DNA of 64,000 nt, from contig CAJJDO010000085.1 in the NCBI GenBank assembly GCA_905183005.1, positions 190,470-254,469 of the forward strand, written 5' to 3'. Positions 47,583 to 60,120 of this stretch are shown piece after piece (position 1 is the first letter of the stretch; every line of letters starts with the position of its first letter). The position numbers were made by a program, and so were the translations under genes. Source of the stretch: Paramecium pentaurelia (Eukaryota > Ciliophora > Oligohymenophorea > Peniculida > Parameciidae). The notes under the pieces are model-generated. The model saw only the letters and a program-made list of their open reading frames with translations. It made no database searches and was not told the DNA's origin.

Positions 47583-49060
47583 ATGAATGAAGAACAATAA
47601 GCATAAGGAGAAGAACCATAAGAATAAGTCTTCCCACAATAATAAAACGAAATATAAGATATAGAAAATACTAATGAAAAATTTTGTTGTGGTTTACTAA
47701 ACAGAAGCGATCACATCTTAATTAAAGTTTTAAAACTTATTATTGCTCTTCCTCTCCTGCCTTTAGTCATTATATGGAAAATACTCCATTGCACAACTAT
47801 TTTATTATATAATTGTTGTACCAATCAACTTTATCATTGTTTGCTTTATATTTTAGGAAAACTTGCTTAATGCTTAGATTAACTATGGCTTTTACTTTTA
47901 ATATTTTGTCATTATATGTACTCCTGTTTTACTTTTATATGTAATAAATTACTTGATGTAATATATTGTATAGGCAGATGCTCTAAATAAATTCTAGACT
48001 GGTATGCAATATTTGTCGTTAATGTTATATTCAAATTTGCTCATTTCAAATCAATCATCTAAGAATTCACTTCCTTTATTACAATCCCTTTAACTTTGAA
48101 AATTATTATACCTTTATCTATGTGTTTTTATCATAAAATCTACACTCCTACCAAAGCTGTTATAATTTTCATTATAGAAAAAGTGTTTCACATTATTAAA
48201 ATAACTACACTAACTATTTTTTATTTCACAGTAGACTATATCCTGAAACCAATTTATAAATATATTATATTGAACTTTTTAAAATTTTTGGTATTTCTCT
48301 TAGTAGATGTCTTTTATAAAATAATTATAATCAATTTCTGCAAAGGAATGAGATGGTCAATAATTAACTTTTATACTTATATATTAGTTAATTTTTATAA
48401 ATATTTAATAGTTAAATTTTTGATTGAAATTGTATTAACTTATTCATTCAAAGCAATAAAGTTATTTTTATATGACTTTTTATATAAACTAATAATTATT
48501 CCAATTTGTAAAGTAATCAAATGGATATTAATAGATTTTCTTTATTAAATTATCATCATAAAATTATACTAATGTTTAAGATTCATCATTGTTGATGTTA
48601 TAAATAAAATAATAGTTAAAATTACTGAATTCATATATTTTTAAATCTGTGTAAATTTGTATAGATGTTTATCTTGGATTATAATAAATATCATTTATGA
48701 AATGATACTAAGAAATATTTTTTTATATATTTTGAAACCTTTATTCAATATGCTTGTATCTATGATAAGAATCATATCTAATAGTATTTATTAATATTTA
48801 TTATTACCATTATGGAATATGTGTAAATATCTTTTTAATGTAATATCATATATTATAATTAGGGTTTAATAAAAATAATAGGCATAATTGTATCATTTAT
48901 TTATTAATAACTGTTGACTCCAATTTGGAATTTAATTATCAGTATAACAAAGGGGCTAATAAATTTAATAAAGAAACTATTTTCAGCTGCAAGATAATTA
49001 TCAATAGATATATGGGAATCCATTAGAAATTTGTTTAGAAGACTCAGAAATATAATATGA
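47583..49060 (+). CDS. Membrane protein built of ~20-residue hydrophobic repeats
   Basis: ATG at 47583 gives a Q/E-rich cytosolic head (MNEEQQAQGEEPQEQVFPQQ) and then about 430 very hydrophobic residues rich in Ile, Leu, Phe, Tyr, Lys and Cys. One 23-nt intron (GTAATATC...ATTAG, about 48839-48861) keeps the pattern going to SIRNLFRRLRNII and TGA 49058-49060. The middle shows tandem units of about 20 residues, clearest in DFLYKLIIIPICKVIKWILI, DFLYQIIIIKLYQCLRFIIV and DVFYKIIIINFCKGMRWSII. Each unit starts with D[FV] and carries a basic residue before W/F. This periodicity is not typical of ordinary TM helices. I do not recognise a family. The low-complexity appearance and matching composition on the other strand were checked; this strand is the one with an acidic start and basic end. 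Confidence 0.7.
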
Positions 49061-49102
49061 TGAGGAATTTTTCTATAATTATTTATTGTAATATAATTCA
49101 TA

Positions 49103-50358
49103 TCAAAATAAATTGTTTTCCTCAACAAAGCACGTAACAACTTCTATTTTGGTGGCTATGATGTTTTAAACATCTCTAATTATTGCAATTTATTTATCTC
49201 TTTCAATGGTATTTTATTAATATTATAATTCGTATTCTTAGCATTATTGATTTCTTTATTAATTACCATTCTTAGCAGCATTGAATTCCTAATAATAACA
49301 TAATATAATACAGCATGAGCATCTCTGCTTCTCTTATCTTAAATATCTCTATTTCTAATAGTCTCTTATAATGCTTCCTCATCACTTGCTTTTTCTCTGG
49401 TCAAACTTTCAATAGCATTGAAAATAGCTGCTAAAATGGTGTCAGTGTCCTAAGTATAATAAATATAAGTATCATACTCTGGCATTTTTAGCTTCAGCTT
49501 CTTCTTCAGCTTAGATACTCTCTTTAATAGAATCTCTAATGGCTTCCATTTTTTCAATTAAAGTTTAAACTGCAGTTGGTTCTAAGGTGGATGTCAAAGC
49601 AACCATAGCAGTAATTGGATTTTCTTCTCCAATTTTAGCCAATTAAACTAAAGCTTCGTTAATAGCTTCTTCTTCAATGAAGGAACCAGCTTTATGAGCT
49701 GCAGCTACATCCCAAACTTAATGGAGTTTTGGCAAGATGACTTCAAAAGCTTAAACCATCTCCTTCATTTAAGTGGTTCTGGTTGAGAAATCTAAGTTGT
49801 CTTATCTTCTAATATCTCTTAAGGTATCATCTTTAGCTTAAAAGACTTTAATTTATCTGGCCTTTTCATTGATTTCAGCTTAATAGACAGCTATGGCTTC
49901 ATTTAATCTTTTAGCTTTGAATTCGGCATCCTTAATTTCATTGATTGACAAACTAATTCTTTGACTATAATTTTAAAGATCTTTTTTGCATTATGATCCA
50001 ATTTGAGCTCTTTCATTATCAGCATCTATTTATTTACCCTTGAATAAAGTATATAATTACTTCAAGATCACCTTTCAAATCATTTAATAATTTGCTAACG
50101 GCACTTAATGATTCATTGCCTCTTAATTAAAGAGCAATAGTTTAAAGAATCTTAGATCCAAGTGGATGATCTTAAATTTCTTCTAATTTTCCATAAGCTG
50201 GATCATCAGAGAGTGCTAGTTTTTTATGGCCTTTTTATTAATGATAAAATAGTACTTTTTTCAAATGCTGAATGTTCTTCATCTTAGTTATGTTTTTTAG
50301 ACAAAACTTGATTTGAAAGGAGACACAGAACTAATGTTATGGCTACTAAACTTTTCAT
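49103..50358 (-). CDS. Trichocyst matrix protein (TMP)
   Basis: ATG at 50358 gives a signal peptide (MKSLVAITLVLCLLSNQVLS). Introns of 25, 33, 28 and 23 nt were placed. The protein alternates four-helix-bundle segments: PAYGKLEEIQDHPLGSKILQ, RISLSINEIKDAEFKAKRLN, RRQDNLDFSTRTTQMKEMVQ, DTDTILAAIFNAIESL and ERDKQIAIIRDVQNIIATKI. The order of pro-region, internal processing area and second bundle, and the ATMVALTST-type linker, match Paramecium TMPs. TMPs are made as precursors, cleaved and packed as a crystal in trichocysts, which expand on Ca2+-triggered exocytosis. Length of about 380 residues fits. TGA at 49103-49105. Confidence 0.92.
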
Positions 50359-50455
50359 TATTTTAATAAATAAATCGTTTTTACTAATTTGCTTTATTAA
50401 ATAAAAATTCAATTATTATTAAATTAAGTAATTTAAAAAGTGAATAAAATGAAAA

Positions 50456-51292
50456 TCAATTTTTTATCATTTAAACATCAGCCAAAGGTCTCGTATTTTG
50501 AGATTTGAAAGTAGTTCTAGTCTTGATAGTAGGATTGTCATATGTATTACATTATTATTTGAGTGATCCATAATTTTATTGAAAATATTTAAGAAATTTG
50601 CTTTAATTTTGCATCATATCATCAATTTACAATGAATTGATATATAAATCATTATTTTTTTAAGAATTCTTTCTTCTTAAAGGTGAAGTTCCTAAAGAGG
50701 AATTATATCCAATCTATTTAACAGGAGTTGATTATATAGAATTATTGCGAGTATAAAATTTAGTCCCTAATGATTATTATTCATAGTTCTTCTTTGAGAA
50801 TATTGGATGGATTAGTTTTGAATCCTGTTTGACTAATTTGAGTTTAGGTTAATTATTAATATTGTTAAATTTATTATCTTATTGTTTTGGTTATTACAAT
50901 TATTATTAACCCATCTGATTTGAAAATGCTATAGTTTTATCTTAAGGAGATGGTTAGTTAATATTAAGGTTTGTTTAATCTATTTTATCTCCAACTTATT
51001 CGCAATTATCTGTTCTAAAATTCTCTTTGTTTCCAAAAGTAACTAAGACTTTCTTTTAAGGGACATTATTATCATTAAATCCTATTTGTATTTTGTTTAG
51101 TTTGAGTTTTGGGATAACTAATTCCTAATGATATTTATCCAAAAATTGATGATTTTTCTATAAACAATTCTGATTAGAATTCTCAAATGTATTTAATCTA
51201 TTATCAAGATTCTTTAGAACAGATTTCAAGTATTGACAGTCAACTTTGGGTCTTCAAATATTAATAAAAAATTACTCTTAACAGAATGACAT
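50456..51292 (-). CDS. Q/N-rich protein with basic tail, function unknown
   Basis: ATG at 51292 (MSFCQE). A 24-nt intron follows, then PKVDCQYLKSVLKNLDNRLN, a short coiled coil. A long N/Q/K-rich disordered region carries scattered S/T-P sites (TPVKQIGYNSSLGTSPLRRK), and the end is TRPLADVQMIKN with TGA 50456-50458. About 270 residues. No conserved domain or membrane segment. It is followed on the same strand by the trichocyst matrix gene, about 100 bp away. Confidence 0.65.
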
Positions 51293-51337
51293 AAAATTTA
51301 TTTAAATTATAAAGAGTATATAAATTTATAAAATAAT

Positions 51338-52394
51338 TCATTAATTTATACTAGGTAACTTGATTTATGTTTTAGGTTATTTCTCTTCAAATCTATTCTT
51401 AGGAACTATTTTCATGATTCCATTTCTAACTAATGAATTTAATTGTCTTTAATATTATGTACAAATTCTCACCTGAATTCTTTTTCATCATGATATCCTG
51501 GACATTTATCTCTTATGCAATTTTACTAATTACATTCAAAGGTTTTATACATATAAGGATGAAAATAAAGTTCAAAAATAGAATGACAAAATGAACATTC
51601 ATTAGAACAACTCTTATTTTATATCCAATTTGGACACTATTAAGGTTAATAATTGACATCTTAAACCTTTCTACGTTTATCATTCTCATTATGATAATAA
51701 TCACAAGTTGACCTAATTAAATTATAGATTACTAAATTATGATTAAAAAGTGTATATGGACAAGCAATAGTTTTGTAATGAAACATAAAATAATCTTGAT
51801 CATGTTAATAAAGATGGATCAATTCACATTTAATATCCTTTTCAAAATGAGCATAAGGACAATACATACCAAAACAACATTTTTCTGGTTAAGGACAAAA
51901 CAATTTTCGATAATTGTCTTCTTAATATAACAATTCATATTGATTATGCGCTTTACTACAACTATAACCATGAGGACATTCTTTTTATTCTACTTTATAA
52001 GAACATAATTCTGCTTTATAATATGTTCCTGGTCTTCTTAAATCATCTTATGAATGGAAATATGGACATTATTTATGATTATGTTCACATTATCTTTAAC
52101 AAGGACGTATTTTAAATACTGCCAAATCTAAATCAAAACTTGTTCCTTCTTCTTATAAACATCTCTTTAAACAATGTGCTTTCTATTCAAATTAACCTAT
52201 TCTTTATTATAAATACTAGATTGTTTTATCTTCTTATTTTCACAAGGAGGTTTAGGATTAATCATACTCAACATTCCCTTACAAATTGAAGGATTATGTT
52301 TTTATTCTTAGAAATTGCTCAATGATAAATGAGAAAATTGAGTCTCAAATTAATTAATCTTAGGAAAACGACTTGGTGTTTGCTGACCCTTCAT
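51338..52394 (-). CDS. CCCH zinc-finger protein (Unkempt/TZF-like)
   Basis: ATG at 52394. A 20-nt intron after KQSS leads to FEQKAHCLKRCLQEEG and DLDLAVFKIRPC. Cys/His clusters follow: CQRQCEHNHKQCPYFHS, LCSYKVEQKECPHGYSC...H, FCPQPEKCCFGMYCPYAH, ACPYTLF...STCDYYH, CPNWIQNKSCSNECSFCH and ECNQQNCIRDKCPGYH. The C-x(7-8)-C-x(4-5)-C-x3-H spacing and the sentence-like tandem (LxRPGTYY before a finger) resemble the plant/animal TZF and Unkempt arrangement. Such proteins bind U-rich mRNA elements and regulate translation or decay. Introns of 20 nt (after FNHN) and 26 nt (after EKEF) were placed. TGA at 51338-51340. Confidence 0.88.
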
Positions 52395-52517
52395 TATAGA
52401 TTTTCCAATTTCTTGCTTAATAAAATAATTATGAATAAATTTATTCGCAAAAACTCAATAAATACATAAGCTCTTAAAGAATAAGAGAATAAAAAACTCA
52501 AATAATACATTCTTTAA

Positions 52518-54417
52518 ATGGAACAAGAACCATCCCTTTATGAAACTTTGACATAGGAGTAAATATTTGGTATATTATGCATCATCCTTACAAAATCATC
52601 TTATCATAGAACTTAATCAGAAATTGAAATCCTTAAAAAAGCCACTATTCATATAGATTATTTCTAAAAATTGATTGAAAAAAATTAAGGTCCTTTATTA
52701 TGGGAAAGATGTCTTAGAAAAATGAGTTATACATATCTTTCTTATGGTTAAACATTATTTCGAGAAGGTATTTACTAATTTCATTTAAGGTGATGTTGGT
52801 ACTACCTTCTATATTATTTTGTAAGGAAGGGTATCTATCCATAAAAGATTATTAGTTTAAGATGAATTTTAAGATAAAGAATTAATCTAATTATAAGATG
52901 GATAAGGTTTTGGAGAATTAGCACTTGAGAATAATGAACCACGTTCAGCCTCTGTTAAAGCCATACTTCCAACTCATTTAGCAGTCTTAGAAGCTGAAGA
53001 TTATATGGTTATCAAAAAAACTGTGGTAATCCTAAATTATTCAAAATAAGATTAACCAATAAAGATAAATGTATTTTGAAGAGTTTGCTAAATTGAGTAT
53101 TTTTAGAGATTGGAAGTTTATGAGCATTAAATCATTATTTGATGTAATAAAATAAAATAAATATCGACTTAATCACACTATTTACAAAGAGGGTGATCCT
53201 TCAAATGAAGTTTATTTTATATAAACTGGTTAATTTAAAGTATTATATATTTATAATTACTTTAGGTAGTTAAAAAATTAAGAATAGCATAATAACTTGA
53301 AGAGAATAATTATTAAGATGATCTATAAAAATTGAAAGATAGGTTTGCTTATTCTAAACCAAGTCTATCTAATTCAGATAAAATAGATATGCTCTATTAG
53401 AAAAAGAAATATGGAAACCTTGTTACTGGAGATAAAAAGTCTTGTATGACATTAAAGTTTGTTGGTGCAGGTGAGATGTTTGGGGAATTAGAAATTTTAA
53501 AATAATAGGATTTATGTAGATAATTTAGTTATATATCCACTTTTGAATCCAATACTGTGTATTCTGTCTCCAAAAGAGATTTCTTAAGAGTCTTATAAAA
53601 TGATCAACCCTTATTAAAAAGTTTGAATTCTTTAAATGACGATAAACTAAAATAAGCTCTAGCATAGATTCAAGCATATGAAAAGAATTTTATTGATTAA
53701 ACAGACAAATAAATTGTTCTCCAAAGAACTTAAATTAAAGAATAACTTAATCCAAAATTATTAACTGATGAAGATTTGCAATCAAATGTATTAGTACGCA
53801 ATAAAACTTTTGTTTCTAAAGTAAGCAGTAAAAAAAAGTAAATAGATAAAAAAATTCGAGAACTTACTTTAACATTAGAATCTCCTAAGTCTGAAATGAA
53901 TTATAGTACATTACTTACGTAATTATATAAATCTGAAAAGCATAGAAGATAAAGGACAGAATTGTAAATTGTTTTGTTTTCTAAGAAAGGTCCTAAAAAT
54001 ACAAAAAAATCAATTGAAAAAAGACCAAAAACAGAAATGTTGTCTCATGACTCTCCTAAACTAAATGTATATATAAGTAATGTCCTATCAAAATTATTTT
54101 CATCATAGCCTATAATAAAAGAGAATTTAAATTAAGAAGAAGAGAACTATAATAAATAATAATAAAAATTCAATATAAAAGAAATTAAAAAAAGCAGTGA
54201 TCATATTTAAGATAGTTCTCGAAATTTATAAAAGAAATATCAAACAGAAACAACTTTAACCAGGAGAATACATTCAACAACTTCTAGATAATTATAAACA
54301 AGTCCAACTTAATCTAAATTTGGATTAATAGATAAATTTAATTCTAATTCTTTTAAATCACATCTTCCTTTTGTTTTGCAAAATAAATATTTTGGATTAA
54401 CACCTAAAGAATAATGA
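52518..54417 (+). CDS. Protein with two cyclic-nucleotide-binding domains
   Basis: ATG at 52518. Introns of 22 nt (after FREG), 28 nt (after IKKT) and 26 nt (after GQFK) were placed. CNBD 1 reads LSYGQTLFREGDVGTTFYII, LQGRVSIHKR and GFGELALENNEPRSASVKA. The FGELAL...PRSASV stretch is a normal phosphate-binding cassette with its Arg. CNBD 2 reads NHTIYKEGDPSNEVYFIQTG and AGEMFGELEILKQQDLCRQF; its Arg position is altered, so binding is less certain. The remaining 250 residues are basic and S/N/Q-rich without a kinase or channel domain. The helix before CNBD 1 is related to regulatory-subunit-like proteins, but no inhibitor sequence is seen. TGA at 54415-54417. Confidence 0.87.
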
Positions 54418-54454
54418 ATATAATAAATATTAATCAATGCATTTATTCCCCTAA

Positions 54455-56266
54455 TCACTTTGTAAATTCAGATAGTTTATTCATTAATTCTCTATTAATA
54501 TTCCTCTAAGTTTATAAAGCCTATTCTTTATCAGATAAACTTTCAACCAAAGAATTAGCCTAATAATATATTTCTTTATTTTACTAATTTCTATAAAATT
54601 TATATTTCATGGGAATTATTGCTCTTTAAAAAGTGTTTAGTTGTTAATTTCAACATATCCTATTCATAATCACATTTCAAACTAAAATTTATCACTTTTT
54701 TTTTTACTTCTTTATAGTAGCTTCCAAATTATTAATAGTAGTTTTTAATCTTTTTATTTCTTCCTACGAATTATTATTATTCTAAACAATAGGATTACCT
54801 ATTATAATTTCAGATTATTTATTTGACTGAACATCACTCTAAAATTAAAAATATAATCATTACTTCAGAAGATACATCAGATTTCTCTTTCTTCTGATTA
54901 AGTTCAATCTCTTAAGATAAGCTCTCATACTTTTTTTTTAAACTATTTAATTCATTTTAAATTAATTCTTTCTCTTCTATTATAAATATGTTGTTGCTTT
55001 CAAGTTTTTTTATTTCTTTCATTAACTAATCATTTATGAGTTGCCATTATTGATTTTCTTTGATGCATTTCTCTAAATATAAATAATTATACATCATTTT
55101 ATTATTTTAAACTGTCAAGCTTTTCTCTATAAAACATTTCTCTTATTTCATCTTAATTTTAGTGTTACTTATTTTTCAATTCTTCAATTTCAAGTTAGAA
55201 CTTTTTATTTGTATTTTCTAATAAGATTACTTAGCTCTTTAAAACTTTAATTTCTTAAATATATATTTATGTTTTCCCATCCAATTTATCTATCTATTAT
55301 TTTAAATTCTATATTTCTTTCTCCTTACTCTAAACTTATAAACTTTATTATGCTAATTATTTATCATTTGATTCAATTTTTTTGATATTTAAATTATACT
55401 ATTATTAAAGTTCATTTATATTTTTTGTTAGTTTTTGTTTTATATCTTATAATTATAAAATCTCATTATCTTTTTAAATCAACTTTTATTCATAATCAGA
55501 AAGTAGTATATATAATTAAGCTGTGTCACTTAAATGAGTTATTTTTGATTTTAATGTTTTGCTAAATTAAAAAATAGCATCTCGAACTATATTATTTGTT
55601 AAAGCTGCTAATAATTTAATATTTTAATTGAAGATTTCAATCTAATTATTATTTTTCTTAATAATCTTGAGTTGGTATTTTTCAATATTCATTATAATCT
55701 TATTTTAATCAGTTTTTAATATCAATCCATTTTCATTAGCAATTAAAGTGCATATTAAAGGTAAATTAAGATCTGCAAAGGATTAGTTATCTTATGCTTG
55801 TATATTTTCCAATTTACAATTTAATTACATCTCTCCTTGATTAAATGCTTAGTTAACCTAATTTTAATGTATTAATCTACTAAATCAAAGATTTTTGAAT
55901 CAGCTTGCAAAAAACTAGTTTCAGCCATTAAAGGCATTCCATTATATTCAAAGTCTAAAATCGGTATCGCTTAAACCATAATTCTTAAAGGATTATTGCA
56001 GAATTTACTTAGTATCAATATCTAATATACAAGGTTAATAGAATTATCCCGATACATCCTCTATTTCCACAAAGTCTTTATCTTTGGTGATGTTATACCA
56101 TTGGCATTTCAATGGAATTGATTATCCCTTAAATTATCCTAAATTAAATTAATAAATTACCTTTGTTGAAAGATGCTTCAATATGTAGGAGTTCAGAATG
56201 TAGATTACCTCCTTTCAAATTAACATTGATATATGTTTCATCGATGATTGATTTTGAAGTTGACAT
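54455..56266 (-). CDS. Long coiled-coil protein with N-terminal Ig/A9-like beta domain
   Basis: ATG at 56266 (MSTSKSIIDETYINVNLKGG). A 22-nt intron follows, then SIPLKCQWYNITKDKDFVEI and VSGQFYQPCILDIDTKQILQ. The pattern resembles AIR9/A9- or Ig-like modules in cytoskeletal proteins (CxWY...I.G...Y.P...DI). Downstream about 400 residues are coiled coil rich in Lys, Glu, Leu, Asn and Gln, ending RNINRELMNKLSEFTK and TGA 54455-54457. More short introns exist; I did not place them all. Microtubule association is inferred from the domain pairing only. It converges on the CNBD gene, with 37 bp between stops. Confidence 0.7.
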
Positions 56267-56819
56267 GAAAAGAATTTAATTTATTTTATAATTTCATTCT
56301 ATATATAGTTTAATTTAAAGAACTATGTTGTTAGCACTTCTGATTCTTGATTAAATCTGATTAAAAATATTTAAATAGAATTGCAATGTTACCCTTATAT
56401 TATAATATTTTGTTGATTTTATATAAATATTATACATAAATAATTTGTATAAAGATTGCAATAATAAAATAAACTTTTGTTATGATAAATCAATATTTTT
56501 TCAAAAATAATGCTCATTTATAACATATAAATATCATTTTAATCAAATTCAATTAAACAATACCAAATTTTTACCATACAAATCATCACACAAAAGTTTT
56601 AAGCTAATAGTTTAGATCAATCATTTAATATTTGAAGTGAATTAATTATAAATTAATTAAATTTAATTTCAAATATAAATTGTACTAAACTTATGACTCA
56701 CACTAAAGAGTTTAGCTTCATTTTTATAAAATGAATATATGAAGTAATTCAATCAAAGTAATAAATGTATAAAATTCAAAATGTTCCAAAATATTTAACT
56801 AAAAGCAAATTTCCATGAG
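56267..56819. other. Divergent intergenic region before the Piwi gene
   Basis: About 550 bp of AT-rich DNA without sustained open frames. It should contain the promoters of the coiled-coil gene (minus) and the Piwi gene (plus). Two short upstream ATGs (56747-56770) lead to TGA quickly, so the Piwi start was set at 56820, where the conserved frame begins. Confidence 0.5.
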
Positions 56820-59179
56820 ATGAGATTGAATCCTTCAAGACCAGTTTATTAATATAAATTAGAAATTACAGATTCCTCACCAGAGAAAGTTAGTGAGGCA
56901 CTTAAGAAATTTAGACCTTAACTCTAGACCTAATTGATCTTATTTATGAGTTTGAACTAGAATATTTATTCACCAAAATTAATCCAAGAAGCTGATAATG
57001 GATTAGTATTAGGCTCATTGAGTGGTAATGACACTAATCAAGACACTGCAACTCTTAAACTAGTAGGAAAAATAGAAAATAAAGCTGATCTCAATATCAT
57101 AATATCAAGACTCTTTAAGTAAGTTATAAGAAGCTAATTATAAATGGTATCTGTAGGAAACAAAGGATAAAAGCTATTTTGGTCAAGTAGAGCCTAGTAA
57201 TTTAAAGATTAAAATTTAGAAGTAAGAAAATGTTATTTAACAATAGATTTGGCCAGGTGTAGAATGCATTTTTAGACCAGGAGAAGGAGGAGCTTAAAAT
57301 CCTACCTTAGTAATTGATTGTGCATTTAAAATGCTTAGATATAGATCTGCCTTAGAAGAATTGAATTAAACTAGAAATCCATCCTGTATTTAAGATTAAA
57401 TTGTTATGACTACTTATAACAAAAAGTTTTATAAAGTTGAAGCTGTTGATGTTAATCTTAGACCAACTAGCACATTTACAAATGAGAAAGGAGAAACCAT
57501 TTCTTTTGCTTAATATTATGAATAAAGATATAAGGTGAAAGTTGATGGAAATTAACCATTAATTAGAGCTACTGTGAGAAGCAAATAAGATAAAACAGAA
57601 AAAACTATTCATTTGATCCCACAATTATGTTAATTAACTGGTTTAACAGACGCAATTAGAAATGTATTTAATTTTAGTAAAAATTTTAGGATTTTAATGC
57701 AATGAAGAATTTAGCTGTTGTAACTAAACCAGGAGCTGATTAAAGAATGAAGATGGCTTAAGAATTTGCTAATTAATTAGCAAATACTGAAATAATAAAC
57801 AAAAAATCCGGAACTAAGAGATAAATATTTAAAGAATGGGGAGTAGAAATTAACCCAGGAAGTATGGATGTGCCTGCCAGAAGAATCCATCCAGGAAATA
57901 TGTTAATGGGAAATGGATTAAAATTGGATCTATCAAGTCCGTAAACAAATTTAGATAGATAAACTTAAACCTAGATGTTTTCAACTCCTCCTCAATAACT
58001 TATTTTGGGAATCATATACAACAAAAAAACTGGGTAATAAACTATGGATTCTTTGATGCAAAACTTTTAAGCTGCATGCAATGACTTTAAGTTTTAAGCA
58101 TTCATGGCTCCTAAAGTATTTCCTATTGAATAGGACAGAGATGAGGATTTAGAAAGGGTTCTTGATGGCTTTTAGAAATAAGCCGAGGCTAATAAAGCCA
58201 AAGTTGGATTCTTATTATTCCTTTTACCTGGATAAAAAAAGAAAGCAAGATTATATAAAACTGCTAAGAAAATATCAATGCAAAAATTTGGTTGTGCATC
58301 TTAAGTTGTTGTAGAAAAAACTCTAGCCAAAAATACTAGATCAATTGTTAATAAAATATTAATTCAACTTAACGCTAAAGTTGGAGGTACTCCTTGGGCA
58401 ATTGATAGCTTACCAATTACATTTTAAAATCAGCCTACTATGATTTGTGGAACTGATTGCTTTGTTAAAAGTGGAAGAAAAAATTAATTAGCTTTCTGTA
58501 GCACTGTAGATAGAAATTTAAGTAGATATTATTCTCAAGTTGTTACTTCAGGAGAATTTAGCTAGCATCTATAACAGGTATTCAAAGCATCACTCCTCGC
58601 TTTCAAAGAATAAAATGGAATATTTCCAAAATTGGTTATTATTTATAGAGATGGCGTTGGTGATGGGTAATAAGCTGTAGTGCTTGCTAATGAATTACCA
58701 TAATATAAATAAGCCTTAGAAGAATTATAAATTACGGATACTAAAATTTCACTTGTTGTCTGTAATAAAAGAGTCTCGGCTAAATTTTATACTGGTGGAA
58801 ATGCAAGACCTGATAATCCTTAACCAGGAACATGTGTTGATAATCCAAAAGTTGTAGAATAATCCAACCCTAACTTTTATTTAATTTCATAAATAACCAG
58901 ATAAGGAACTGTCACTCCTTCTTTATATAAGATAATTCATTCAGATCAAGCAGGTAAATTATTTATTTTATTCTAGGTCTTGATGATGATATAAAAGTCT
59001 TGACATTTAAATTGTGTTGGTTATTCTATAACTTTACAGGCTCTATTAAAATCCCTGCACCTGTCAGATATGCTCACTGTCTTTGCAACTTTATAGGAGA
59101 TAATTATGATGATAGAGATCAAGTAAAGTTTCTACCGCTACCAGACCTTGTTAAATAAAAAGTCCTATTTTATATTTGA
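56820..59179 (+). CDS. Piwi-clade Argonaute protein (Ptiwi type)
   Basis: ATG at 56820 (MRLNPSRPVYQYKLEITDSS). Introns of 25 nt (after NLE), 26 nt (after DAIRN) and 23 nt (after SDQA) were placed. The N domain is followed by a PAZ region (IVMTTYNKKFYKVEAVDVNL, YYEQRYKVKVDG, LIPQLCQLTGL). The MID/PIWI domain has CASQVVVEKTLAK, TMICGTDCFVKSGRK, KLVIIYRDGVGDGQ and PAPVRYAHCLCNFIGDNY. The slicer triad is visible: Asp in GTDCF, Asp in YRDGVGDG and His in RYAHCL. Cleavage activity is therefore plausible. Length of about 760 residues fits Piwi proteins. In Paramecium, Ptiwi proteins carry siRNAs, scnRNAs or iesRNAs for silencing and for programmed genome rearrangement. Which pathway this copy serves cannot be read from sequence. 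TGA at 59177-59179. Confidence 0.94.
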
Positions 59180-60120
59180 TTTATCAGTTCATATCAATAT
59201 ACATAACGTTAATTATCTTAATGGTTTAAAAAATATTATGGTGTGTTAGTTAAATAAATAAATGAAACAACCATAAAATAACATGCTTTAATCATCTCAA
59301 AATTTGGTACTTTTTAATAATTTTCAAATAAAAGATATAAATTATTATATAAGAATTAAGGAGTCTATAATAGATTAAGAAAAACAACAGTAAAATATTT
59401 TATCTTAAAACACATATGCTTTGAATAAATTAGTGTTCTATTGAACAATCAAAATAATAATATTTTGAAAGCAATGAAAAATTTTTCGTTAAAAATCAAT
59501 TACTTAATGGTAATTTTTAACTAGAATATTTATGTTAATCAATTGTATTATGTTTTAAGAGCACGTTAACATAAAATTGATCTAGTTTAAAAACTAATCG
59601 CACAAAATGATAGTAGGATAAAAGTAAGATGATTTTTTTGAATATCAAAATGTTTAATTGAAGGTTTTATAAATTGAATAAAATGAAAATAGTAATTGTC
59701 AAATTTTGGTAAGTAAGTTTCTGGAATACAATATTTAATATATATATATATATATTAATACGAATATAATTTGTTAATAAAATATTTAATTTAAGAATTA
59801 TTTATCTTTAAATAGTTATATTTGTTTAATTTAAAAAAATATAATAATATTGTAAATTTAGAAACAAATTTATACAATTAAATTTCAATTAATTGCTCAC
59901 ATAAAAGAATAATAGGGGTATTATAAATTAAAAAATATAATTTCCATGAATTGAACGGATTTATAGAATAATATTATAATTATAAAATCTAAACTATTTG
60001 ATATTGGTTTAAAAGCTCTTTTTAGGAATAATATAAGATTAAGATCGAGAAATACTAAATATAAATATTTAAAAAGAAATGATTTACAAAATAAATGCTA
60101 ATATTTAAAATAATAATTTG
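59180..60120. other. Non-coding AT-rich interval
   Basis: About 940 bp. Frames are short and no protein fragment is recognised. A pure TA run of about 16 bp is at 59738-59754. The last tens of bases match the sequence upstream of the first copy of the small TM gene. Confidence 0.5.

Noticed and set aside
48904..49140. Minus-strand ORF between the membrane-repeat and trichocyst genes
   Set aside because: It overlaps the spliced 3' exon of the membrane-repeat gene and the last exon of the trichocyst gene; no independent support.
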